Shown here in pieces: positions 12,602 through 42,588 of a stretch of 64,000 nt of DNA. The stretch's first letter is position 1, and each line of letters begins with the position of its first letter. The notes below the pieces were generated by a model. That model saw only the letters and a list, made by a program, of their open reading frames with translations, was not told where the DNA came from and made no database searches. Both the position numbers and the translations under genes were made by a program. Origin of the DNA: Anoplopoma fimbria (lineage: Eukaryota > Chordata > Actinopteri > Perciformes > Anoplopomatidae); contig NC_072451.1 in NCBI RefSeq assembly GCF_027596085.1, positions 8,456,013 through 8,520,012 of the forward strand. The letters are read 5' to 3'.

Positions 12602-12800
12602 AAAATATAAATCTGAATATAAGGTTTGGCAGACTCAGGCTGTCTATCTTTATTAAGGTTAATCTACCAGCGATCTGAATATTGAATAAACAGGTGAACG
12701 GTTTATTTTTCCTCTGAAATGCAGTAGAACATCTGATGTTAGATTATTGGTGAATGAGATAGAGTATGTGAGGTTTCATTCAACACTGTTGAAAAGATTT
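12602..12800 (+). repeat. Dispersed repeat, copy B
   Basis: Second copy of the repeat at 9856-10065, same orientation, lacking the 11-bp internal duplication. It lies just past the predicted transcript end. Confidence 0.75.
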
Positions 12801-14195
12801 CTATTAGTCATTGTATTGAGTTAAGGACGAAATGGGAGTGAATGGGCTTCAAAACACTAAGCAATAAGCATTAATGCATTACATTATATGTTATTGTAAC
12901 AAGTTTATGTAATATATTTACAGGATCAGCATGATATGGCACACTGTTCCATCGAGTTTAGAGGGTTGAAAAAGCCTTGTCCCCTTAAAATCTGGGTTCA
13001 GTTTGCGGATTGCAGAAACTGACTAATACCGTTTTTTAAGATTGTTTACACACTAAAATGCCACATAAAGCACATTATTGGTACTGACACTGTCACAGAG
13101 AGTAAAACCTCAGATCAAGTCTCCAAATGTCTAAACACATTTTCTGCTTTGCACCTAATTTGCAATTCAACATGGCTCTTCTTGTAACACACCAGTTCTT
13201 TACAGCAGACACAGGAATCTGACACAAAGTCAATTGTTTGTCATTTCCAAACACTCATTCTTGACTCTTCAATCACAATGTACGCTGTATCAAAAGACCA
13301 CAGATAGGAACCAGACACAGTAGAAGCCAACAAAGCAGGCCAATTTTCAAAAAAACGTTTATTAGAAATTGAAATTAACTGCAATTCATGCTTTATATTT
13401 TGTCAGCACATGGTTTTGCCGGGTTCATTTAGTAACTTCTATTTAGAATATATTGTGTTTAGTTTTCAGTGCAAAATGCAACCTTTGGAAATGTATGGAT
13501 GTATTGACTGAATTTATAATGTTAATTTAGAAATTTTCATTTTCATCAGTCTGCCGAACACATATTTGTGTGCTTTTGTTTGTCAATATATTTATGTACT
13601 ATAATCTAACAATATTGCTATAAAAATCAATCCCAGATAAAATACTCTGTGTAGTATAAGATAACAGTGTTGTGTTATCTTATAGATAGTGGTATGTTAT
13701 GTTATTTTATTAATAGTATTGTGTTATGTTGTATATAGTGTTGTATACAGTGTGTGGTGTGATCTTAAATACGTTGTTTTGTTGTGTTATATATAGTATT
13801 GTGTAATGTTATATTTAGTGTTGTGTTATTATATATATTGTTTTGTTTTGTGTCATCTTATAGATAGTGCTGTGTTGTCCTTTAGTGTAATGTTATTTAT
13901 AGTATTGTGTTATGTTGTTTATAGTGTGTTGTGTGATCTTATGTACATCATTTTGTCGTGTCATATATAGTGTTGTGTTGTTATAGCAGTCTCTCAGTAC
14001 TTTGATGTTGACAGGTCTCTGATCTGTTTAATATTCACCACTACATCCACTTCTACTGAAGTGCCCCCGAGCAGGGCACTAATCCTTAAGCTGGTCCAGC
14101 GGAGTTGCTCAGTGTTTGAACACTGAACCTGGATACATGAAGGTGACAAGTCTTAGAACAATGCGTTTTTCTCCAATCCTCCTTATTCCAAAAGT
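12801..14195. other. Intergenic, AT-rich with degenerate satellite
   Basis: No gene. From about 13650 to 13990 lies a degenerate minisatellite of roughly 20-bp units built on GTTATATATAGTGTTGTGTT. At about 14050-14130 a short stretch (AAGTGCCCCCGAGCAGGGCA) resembles the body of a SINE and is probably a decayed fragment. Confidence 0.55.
13650..13990. repeat. Degenerate 20-bp-scale minisatellite
   Basis: Recurrent TATAGTGTTGTGTT and TTATAGATAGTG words at irregular spacing over about 340 bp. Confidence 0.65.
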
Positions 14196-14214
14196 GTAAT
14201 GAGATAGCCCAGCC

Positions 14215-14600
14215 TTGTAATTGGCTAAATTATTAGTCATTAGTTCCATCATATGCTAATTAGCTCATATGTAAATTGCGGGGCCAGATGAATCCCAGTG
14301 CCCGTCTCTGTGTAATTAGTCTGTAATTCCATTGCATCCTGAGGAACACGGAGAAGTTGGCAGGCCAAAAGTGTGTCTGATGCAGCAGAGGGAGGGACTG
14401 GGGACTAATTAGAAATATCTCACATGAAGCATTTCTACATTAATTACAACATTTTCTGTGTCCCAATACTTTTTTCCTTCCTTCTCCCCACAACTGGGCT
14501 GTGTCAGAGGAGGACATCACAAACCAACAAGGAGCCTGACTGCTGCTTAATCAAAGATGTGGCTCCTTATTTGCATTTCTAATTGGACTTAATTAGGATC
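14215..14600. promoter_or_regulatory. Candidate enhancer: homeodomain-site cluster
   Basis: TAATTA occurs at 14257, 14313, 14406, 14441 and 14590, and TAATTG at 14218 and 14580, all within 380 bp. A TCF/LEF core ATCAAAG is at 14549. This density of homeodomain cores with moderate GC between them is typical of developmental conserved non-coding elements. Conservation itself was not tested. Confidence 0.4.
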
Positions 14601-14609
14601 ACACAAATA

Positions 14610-14612
<3 letters not shown>

Positions 14613-14652
<40 letters not shown>

Positions 14653-14662
14653 TGTGTGTGTG
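14613..14662 (+). repeat. (TG)n microsatellite
   Basis: About 50 bp of TG with one interruption (GTATG). Confidence 0.9.
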
Positions 14663-16380
14663 TTCTCTGTGCTCAGAGATGTTCTTGCTTATGTGGATTT
14701 CTTCATTCAGCTGATGATGTCATTATGAACAGTGCAGGGGCAGCAGGACGTCTGGGGTGAATCAGCTGCTTTCATCAGCAACAACATGTTAAACTCTGTT
14801 ATGCACACGAAGAGCATCCTGTCTCAACGTCTCAGTCTTGACATTCCTGCAGCGTCTTTTTAACCATATATTGGTTACTTCTTTCATTGTTAAACTCTTT
14901 GAAACTGTAAAGAAAGGTGTTAAGCTACATATTCAAGCTATTAGAAAAAGTTTTAACCTCTGGAATTAATAGATATAGAAATGTTTATAAGCTGCCACCA
15001 ACACTTATGGTTAATACATGATTTACTAATGCTTAATCAATCACTTACTAGCGCTGTATGGATGAGCTTTAAGCTGTTCATAAGAGCAGCTTTTGGGGTC
15101 CCAGATTGTGAAAAAACATTTGTATTTACTACTACTACTACTACTACTGACATGTAGAAGTGTTGGTAAAGGAAAAGAAAAGCCGGCGTGCAGTATTCCA
15201 TCCCTAATATCTAGAACAGCTTCGTGAGAGTGTGTAGAACTCTACTGGAGAGAACAACAGCCCTCTCACTGAAACAGATTCCCTCATTGGTGTTTTGATG
15301 ATGGAGAGTGAAGACCATAACAATAATTCATCATGTTTAGCCTCATTTAGTGAGCCCTTCAACCTGTTTGGAAGACTCCAAAACAGACATTTGGTCAGGA
15401 TTTGCTTTCATTAGTCATCATTATGTACATCAGGTTGTTTGAGAATCACACAAAACTTCTTCCAGCTGCAGTCATCTTTTGAGGAGAAAGCACCTCTCCT
15501 CACCTCATCCTGTCCATGTGATTCATCACACTGTACTTGCATCTCAGGTCAGAGGAGGAGAGGCTCATGCCTGATGTGTTCATGGTCACAGACATTCTAA
15601 GGAGCATCTTCATGGTTTAATCTCAGCTTTATTATTAATCCCACAGGCTGTTATGCTCATTCTTCATCAGCGTGTAGAAGATTCCGTGAACAAACCACAC
15701 AGTTTTGTTGGTCTGACTTCTGGAGTTTCATGATGTTCTAAATACTGATGTAAAGATTTTTCTGCAATAAACAATAAAACTGAAGTAATGAAAGTGAGGT
15801 ATGAAGATCGTGTGAAAGGTGAACCTGTCTCACCATCTACTCATACCAGAAAGAGACATTAATGTGGCTGGTATACTATATTTCTCCCAAACACAACCTG
15901 ACATTCTAATGTCAGGTTGTGCCAACATCTGCTGCTCATAATCTGTCCATCTAAACACTGAGGGAGAATATGGTTAGCTCCAGTAATAAATCCAACTAGT
16001 TACTGTCACTGAGACATTCAGTCAGGCTCCCACAAAGGAAGTGAAGAATAAATGAAATACTGCACTATGAAATTATTCCTAGAAGGGCTTGTTAAACGAA
16101 CCAATCACTGAAAAGCCTCAAACATAAAGGATAGTGAAGCTACTACTTGTTTAGTCGGATCAACGTAATGGAAAAGTTGCAGAGCTTTGGTTTGCTTTAA
16201 CACCCATGAAGTGTTCAGACTAACGGAGTGAATGTCACATCTCATGTCGGTGTAATCCACGATGAGGAGCGCTGGCAGCACACATCCAATATGTAGCACA
16301 TGACCTTGGCTCAGGCTGTGTCTAATTCAGTCTGCTGTAGTTTTGAGGGCAGCACCGCAGGCGACTCTGCACCCCCCTCC
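14663..16380. other. Intergenic between sickle tail and paxip1
   Basis: No gene recognised. It contains a (CTA)6-like run at about 15129-15148 and a 30-bp near-perfect palindrome at 15892-15921. Confidence 0.6.
15892..15921. repeat. 14-bp-arm palindrome, 2-nt spacer
   Basis: CACAACCTGACATT (15892-15905) pairs exactly with 15908-15921; only CT separates the arms. Confidence 0.75.
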
Positions 16381-16384
16381 CCGT

Positions 16385-16530
16385 CCCACCCTGCACCCCC
16401 ACCCACACATGACCCCCGGCTATCTGTCTGACAGCCAGCAATTAGAACTTCACCAGTAACTACCCCAGACCCTCATTACCAGTTAATTAAATCAAATCTA
16501 TCAGGAATTATCTGCTCAAACCTGGGAGGA
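16385..16530. promoter_or_regulatory. Candidate regulatory block with TALE and homeodomain cores
   Basis: CTGTCTGACAGCC (two opposed TGACAG-type MEIS cores), CAATTAG and AGTTAATTAAAT occur within about 100 bp, next to a C-rich tract. It lies about 300 bp beyond the predicted paxip1 poly(A) site. Confidence 0.3.
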
Positions 16531-16819
16531 ATACCTTCAAGAAAGCTTTCTAAACCTCAAAAGTAGGAAGAAGCAGAGAACAGAGCTTTTGTTCTGAAAC
16601 GTGACTTTTTCTTTAAGCTCCAATCTGGGAGTTGATTGTTTGACCTACGAACCTAGCTCAGTTATTGATTGCCAAAACGTCTGTGCATGGACAATTTTTG
16701 AGGTTTCTTACTTAAGGTTTATTTCACAGGCTGAAGACATTAACTATGCCTAAAAAGAGAAACATTTTGGGGGACATTATTTTTTTTTAGCTCACAAACA
16801 AAGCCAAAGACAATTTTCA

Positions 16820-18211
16820 CAAACATAATGTACAGTTTTTATTCCAAAAAGCAGTGTGTATCAGCTGAAGTCTTTACACATTCTATTTCAACAACAGCAA
16901 AAAAGGTTAAAATCCTCCATAATTTAAACATTCATTTCAGAAAAATAACATCCATTTATTTATTCTCAAACAGGTAACAAAAAGCTACAAAATGACTGGA
17001 GATCTATGCACAGAAATAAAAACATAGAAAAGTCAGTGTGGCTGGACTGTACACAGGGGGCTTCCTGATGGGTTCCTCATCATCCTCCTCCTCCTCCTCC
17101 TCTTTGTGTCATCATTGCTTCACGATCAAGTGAATTTATACGTGTGACTGTCAAGGAAACTCACTATTATATAGTCCACAGCACACATCAAACTGTGGGC
17201 ACAGTAACAATACAACTAAAGGGTCTAAAGGGCAACAGACACCAGCATCCTTACTCAACACGTTGGGGTGTCCTACCCTCCTCAAACATTTAGTCTACCC
17301 TCATAGATTGAAATGGGCTGAACAAAAATATTAGTAATATATACACTTGTCTGTGCAACACATTCAAATTCAACAGCAAGCTCTAAAATGAGAATAGTTG
17401 AATGACCATGTCTAAAACTGTCAGACATGGAGCCTCATGAAGGTGTAGCGGTCAGATGGGACTGTTCCCAACGTTACTGACGGCTGTCTCCCTGTTTTCA
17501 CACTGTTCCTGCCACACAGTTATGTGTGTTTGTTCAAGTGATCATCACAGTGGGCATCATGTGTTTTCTATTGTTGCTGTTGAAGTCTAGAGTCGGCACT
17601 ACATCATCACTCAAATATTAACTAGACTGTCAGAGTAAGAGTGAAGACTGTGTTGAAGGTTTCAAGACGTTTTTAGTCCCACACTGAAATGTAAACACAT
17701 TGATCAGTGTAATGCAGCATGCTCATATGGACAGCAGCAGTAAAGCAAAGGACGTGATTTGTAGCAAATACACAGTGATCACTAGCAGATTGTTAAATAA
17801 GCAATATTAATATCAATATGATGAAAAAATTTAATCTGACACTTAAGTGAATGCGTATTGCTGCTGATAATGTTTTTATAGTGTGACATTAAGAAGAATA
17901 TTGTGCTGATGTCTGATCAGCACTTGGAGTCAATTGTGGATACACGGAGTACACTGAAGCTTATTTCATCTTCACACAGATCAAGGTGTCATATCTGACC
18001 TCTCTCTGTGTGTGTCCTATCCTTATTTCATTATTTAATGTGCAAAAAATAAACGTACATACATACTTCTGTTTGATCAGTAGGTACTACAGTTGGTAGT
18101 GGAAGCTGTGTAACATCGTGGCTGGAAATACTAAAACTCCACTAACTGTAACCAGCTTTCACACCAAAGGAGCAGTTACTGTCCCTAAAAGAAGCATTTT
18201 GATCTGACCTG
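16820..18211 (-). other. paxip1: paxip1 3' UTR
   Basis: Runs from the stop codon (18212-18214) to a poly(A) signal AATAAA on the minus strand at 16838-16843, in the context GGAATAAAAACTG. It includes a (TCC)n tract at about 17083-17103. No other coding potential. The end point is inferred from the signal. Confidence 0.5.
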
Positions 18212-37311
<19,100 letters not shown>

Positions 37312-37480
37312 GGTTGTCAATTAACGTCATAGGGTTAAGTATTTTTAAAGCCCAGCCACAAACTGAAAGAGTAAAGTGTCTGTGTTAGAGCAGCTGGTTT
37401 AGAGCGTACAGTAAACCGGAGACACTCTAGCGCCAAATCGCTGAACGCGCGTTGGACTACAACATTCCGAAATACTGAGG
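37312..37480 (-). promoter_or_regulatory. paxip1: paxip1 5' UTR and core promoter region
   Basis: Upstream of the ATG the sequence is TATA-less with CpG dinucleotides (AACGCGCGTTGG at about 37443). On the plus strand GGACTACAACATTCCG near 37453 resembles the ZNF143/SBS promoter motif (ACTACAATTCCC). No TSS can be fixed from sequence. Confidence 0.35.
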
Positions 37481-38490
37481 GGGGTCGGTACAATGTTATT
37501 AATGGTATATTCGCTTATTTTTTGATGTATAATTATTTTATGCACCGTGTTACCTAACGTTTCTCTGCACGAAGAGCTCTTGGTCAAAAGTACAATACAA
37601 CAGATTTACAGGGACGGAAATGAATAAATATATTTTTCTAATGGAAATAACCCCCCGTCATATGAGAGTTGATGTTTTTTTCCAAATGTGTAACCCAGAT
37701 TACTATGCCAATGAGACAGTGGAGCGAGGAGGACATTTCATTATTTCACGTCGTTTGCAATAAACAAACCAAAAAAAGCTTCATTCATGAAAAGATCAAC
37801 TCCATTGTTGTATGTTAGTGTTAGGGAGCCTGCCGTCATTTTTTAAATGGTAATTTTAAAACATGGAAAAATGATAAGAATAGAGGCAGTCCGAGGTAAT
37901 ACGTATAATTAAACAGCTAGGAAAACAAATGCTGAAATATTTCTGTAATACTAAACCAAATAGTACATTGTTGAGAAAGCACCAGCTAATGTCAAAATCA
38001 TATGGTGGCCCTGTGAGCTCAACACACTGCAAGATTTTAAAAAAAAGTAGGTAAGCCTGTGCAAATAAACAAAACTCAATTAAATTAAGAAAACATTGTC
38101 ACTCAAAAAACAACCAAACAAGTAGCACCACACGAAATCAAAAACTGTTTTCAGGGGACACTAGACCAAATCAGAGTGGGAGATTGATGGAAGTCAAATT
38201 ACTAGACTAACAAAGATGGTTTTGATGAGTTTGTGATTGTGTTGTTTTTTACATTTACTTGTTAGGCTGACTTGTTTTCAATATTCCTTCAAAAAAATTG
38301 TTATATTCTGAATTATTCCAAATAAATCCATACACTCACTAGACTGTTCCAAAGCGTGCTCTCATAATTCTAGGAAGGAGCCTATCTTCTGGACCCTACT
38401 TCAAGGTCCCTTCCTACCAAGGAGGGGTCCTTGACTTTGAGTAACACCCAGTTCTTGGAAGAATTCAAAGTATAGTCTACACTGAAACAG
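37481..38490. other. Intergenic, AT-rich
   Basis: No gene or repeat recognised. Confidence 0.6.
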
Positions 38491-38499
38491 GCCTTCGCC

Positions 38500-39890
38500 G
38501 GGATTCAAAGATGTAGCACATGAAGTTATTCTACTAGGCCCAGATCACCTTCGAAATCAATTATCTAACGATATAGTTTCTCTAGATGGCATTGCTCTGG
38601 CATCCAGCACTACCGTAAAGAACCTCAGAGTTATCTTTGATCAGGATTTGTCTTTTAACTTCTATAAAATAGATCTCAAGGACAGCATTTTTTCATTTAC
38701 GTAACATTTCCAAAATCAGGCAAATCCTGTCACAATGCGATGCATAAAAACTAGTTCATGCATTTGTTACCTCTGGACTAGATTACTGCAATTTGTTATT
38801 ATCAGGCTACTCTAATAGGTCTCTTAAATCTCTACAATTGATCCAGAATGCTGCAGCACGTGTTCTAACAAAAACTAAGAAAAGAGATCATATTACTCCG
38901 GTTTTAGCTTCTCTGCACTGGCTCCCTGTTAAATCAAGAATTCTTCTCCTCACCTACAAAAGCTCTAACTGGCCAGGCACCATCTTATCTTAAGGAACTT
39001 ATAATTCCATATTACCCAACTAGAGAGCTGCGCTCCCTCAATGCAGGGTTACTTGTGCTTCCTAGAGTATCTAAAAGTAGGATGGGAGCCAGAGCCTTCA
39101 GTTATCAGGCTCCTCTTCTGTGGAACCAGGTTCCAGTTTCAGTCCAGGGGGCCGACACACTCACCACTTTTAAGAGTAGGCTTAAGACCTTCCTTTTTGA
39201 TAGCGCTTATAGTTAGGGCTGGTTCAGGTTCGCCTTGGCTCCAGCCCCTAGATATGCTGCTATATGCATAGACAGGCGGGGGGCTACCTAGAATACACTG
39301 AGCTCCTCTCTCCTCTTCTCTCCTTCCATCTTTATATATTAATCTCCTATTTATGCACATTACTGACTATATTTCTTCCCGGAGTCCTTGTGCTTTCTCG
39401 CCTCGCAGGTTTCCATGAATCTGGGTTATATCTGGACTATAATCACGCCTCCTGCTGTGGCCCTGCTGACACCCACTGCTACTACCACTATTATTATTAG
39501 TCACATTACTATTATTATTCCCTGTACTATTACGCTTATTGGCTTTGCTTCTACCCTGGAGTCTTTGTGCTTTCTCGCCTCGCAGGTTTCCATAAATCGT
39601 GGCTGTACCTGGACTGTGGTCGTGCCTCCTGCTGTGGCCCTGTTGACACCCACTGCTACTACCATTATTATTATTACTTTATTACTCACATTACTATTAC
39701 TATTCCCTATATCATTATTATTATTAGTCACATTACTATTACTATTCCCTGTACCAATACCCTTATTGGCTTTGCTTCTACCCTGAAACCCTTTCGCTTT
39801 CTTGCCTCCCAGATTTCCTTGCATCGTTGTGGTACCTGGACCGTGGTCGTGCCTCCTGCTGTGACCCGGCTGACACCCACTGCTACTTCG

Positions 39891-39930
<40 letters not shown>

Positions 39931-40347
39931 GTCACATTATTATTACTATTCCGTATATCATTATTTTAATTCTACTATAGTCATTGCTGCTTTTATTATA
40001 AGTAGTCTTACATTTTTCCCTTCGTTACTCTGCTTACTACTGTGAGTATATGAATAATTTATGTCATATACATTGAATGTGTTGTAACTGTTATGTGGTT
40101 CATTCTGTACACATGACATCTATTGCATTCTGTCCATCCTGGAAGAAGGATCCCTCCTTTGTCGCTCTCCCATAGGTTTCTTCCTTTTTTCTCCCTGTTG
40201 AAGGGTTTATTTTTAAGGGAGTATTTCCTGTGCCGATGTGAGGGTTCCAGGACAGAAGATGTCGCATGTGTACAGATTGTAAAGCCCTCCGAGGCAAATT
40301 TGTAATGTGTGATTTTGGGCTATACAAAATAATATGAATTGAATTAA
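38500..40347 (+). mobile_element. L2-like LINE, 3' end with long 3' UTR
   Basis: Degenerate reverse-transcriptase C-terminus: LDGIALASSTTVKNLRVIFD near 38585, then SLKSLQLIQNAAARVLTKTK and ITPVLASLHWLPVKSRI (38820-38940), then GLRPSFLIALI-like sequence at about 39180. A 3' UTR follows with three diverged tandem units (about 39385-39900) ending in (ATT)n, then a tail reading AAGCCCTCCGAGGCAAATTT and CTATACAAAATAATATGAAT before ATTGAATTAAA. This order is that of a common teleost LINE. Interrupted by stops and a deletion; inactive. Confidence 0.8.
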
Positions 40348-41205
40348 AATGTAGAAAGGTATGGCGTCTGGCACACTGAATAATGTCATAATCCAGAAAG
40401 AGATATAGGTAAGAGAGGGTGTGCATATGTATATCTTCACATGACAAACATTCTTTGGATGAGATGTTTAAGATGTGTGTTTGTGAAAGTGAAGGGACAT
40501 GTAAACCAGTGCAAAAATGTGGCTCATTGATGTGTTTGGGAAACAATGGAGCTCTGAGGAATGAGATACATCAGGCTTTGATACTGTGGCAACCCAGGGG
40601 ACGGGGAGGCAAGATTTACTATATAACATGGGATTCAGAGGAAGATGTTAAGAAACAAAAAGTGTCCTTTAATAAAGAGGTTGGGGATGGGGTCAAACTT
40701 GAACTAAAGAATCTTCTCTCTGAAGGCTTGGCAGTTCCACTGTCCTCTGGGTAGAGCAGAGAGAGAGCTGAGTCTTCTTCATTACCTCCTGGTCAGCACC
40801 CCTTGTCTCCAGCACCTGAACCCACGTCCTGGATCTACTTGGCTTTCCCCTGGTTTGCTTCAATACATACACAATACTTGTTAATAGATACACTGATTGT
40901 TGGTTTGGCTCTGCACATGTGCTGTGTAGACAAGAGAGAATCGCCAGACTTATCTGTTAAAGAATGAATTTGTATTCACAGCCATCGCCATTGTTTTTAT
41001 ACACAACATGATCATTCTGTTTTCTACACACATCACCACCAGCAGCCCATGTCTTTCACAACCAGTCTGACAGCTTCTGCTTTACTACTGCAGGATGTAT
41101 AATTCAGATTTTCTAAGATGTAATTTCTTCTACAATTTGTTCCTGAGGTGGTTAATCACTTGATTCATTAGAAGTTGTCAGGCCAACTGCACATACACAC
41201 AGGTA
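40348..41205. other. Intergenic
   Basis: No gene recognised. A 111-codon plus-strand frame at 40419-40754 has no domain and only weak coding character. Confidence 0.5.
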
Positions 41206-41210
41206 AGTCT

Positions 41211-41242
<32 letters not shown>

Positions 41243-41263
41243 GCACACACACACGGACTACAC
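41211..41263 (+). repeat. (CA)n microsatellite
   Basis: Imperfect CA run. Confidence 0.9.
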
Positions 41264-41310
41264 GGTTTAATCGTAGATGCATCAGTGCTAAAGAACCTTG
41301 ACAAGCTGCA

Positions 41311-41561
41311 GCCAATTGAGAGCAGTAATTGGAGGAGCTTTCTGACAGCTACATTAATGATGTAGATGGTGGCCTCTTGACCTTATTGGTATGAAATGTA
41401 GACATTACATTAGACACACCACCTGTCATTATGCACCATGTTGGTCTTGGTCCATATTTCAGTCGGCTTCCAGTTTGATCAAACTGACACAGCCGTGGGA
41501 GCAGCCATTGGATAAGCCTTTTGACAGCTACATTAAAGCTGAGGCTGCTCACCTGGTGACT
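41311..41561. promoter_or_regulatory. Candidate regulatory block with diverged internal duplication
   Basis: Two segments of about 70 bp (41311-41382 and 41490-41561) align by eye. Each has GAGCAG, then ATTGGA, then the identical 15-mer TGACAGCTACATTAA (41343-41357 and 41522-41536). The 15-mer begins with a MEIS core and ends in a homeodomain-like core. No coding frame runs through it. Confidence 0.4.
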
Positions 41562-42469
41562 GTATAGCTATTCGATTTAGACATATCTCTTTAGGCACGG
41601 ATCTGACATGATGTAGCACAATGATTAAGGACGCTTACCCATGTGGTGTTTTCTATCACAGGTACAGGAGTTATATCTTTATAAGTTGAGTGGATGACTT
41701 TTTTCAATCTGATCACTTTATCTCTGTTCATCTGAATGAGCTGCGCTGACTTTAAGGATAAATAAATCAGCGGTTATGTATGAATATGATCTTTTTAAAC
41801 TCATCAAAGACATAATCACAGACCGTTAACTTACTGTTCTTTTCAACTTATCTGCAGGCTATGAGTGTATCTGTCACATGTATTGTGAAATTAACTGTAA
41901 ATGAAATTGCATGATGGAATCAAATCTACAACGTAACTCTTTGATAAGGTAATGTATACAAAAACAATTAGGAGGTTTTACTCCAAGCATGAGAACAGAT
42001 CATTCATCAATAGATTATAGAAAAGTATGAGTGATAGCATGAATTAATACATGTTATTATGGACAACTAAACATATAAAAAGAAGACAGGGCATCTTTGA
42101 ACAAGTGGATAGATGAAATGGATGGATTAGTTATAAACTAATAATCTTTACACACCTGTACAGGCGAATAAAAACGAACAATTTATATGATACAGAATAC
42201 AAATACACAAGCACATGCATGCGAGTCTATAAAATCTAGTTTACATCTGATGCAAACTGCTATGGAAATGGCTGTTAACAGAGTACCAATCAAAGAGGAA
42301 CACCTGCTGATCGGACGCCAGCGTTATCCAGACCATCACCATGCAGGTAAGACAACAAAATTCATATTTATTTTAAAATGAACCTCCCTAAAATTGTGAA
42401 AGCTTCCTCAGTACACAAATGAACACAACTTGTGCAATTTAAAGGTGAACAAGAATCTGTGATGGCCTG
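41562..42469. other. Intergenic
   Basis: AT-rich; nothing recognised. Confidence 0.6.
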
Positions 42470-42588
42470 TTTGAAAAAGTGTCTTGCCCATAGATACATC
42501 TTCATGGACTTGAATGGCAGGGATCAAACCACCGATCCTCTGATTGAAGGACGACCCTGCTCAACCACTGAGCCACAGTAGCCCCATA
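42470..42588 (-). mobile_element. tRNA-derived SINE, 5' part
   Basis: On the minus strand: GGGGCTACTGTGGCTCAGTG (A box) and GGTGGTTTGATCCCTG (B box), then ATCTATGGGCAAGACAC. This is the head of an AFC-like teleost SINE; the 3' tail is missing. Confidence 0.85.

Noticed and set aside
40419..40754. 111-codon plus-strand frame
   Set aside because: It starts in LINE-flanking DNA, has no domain and no splice context.
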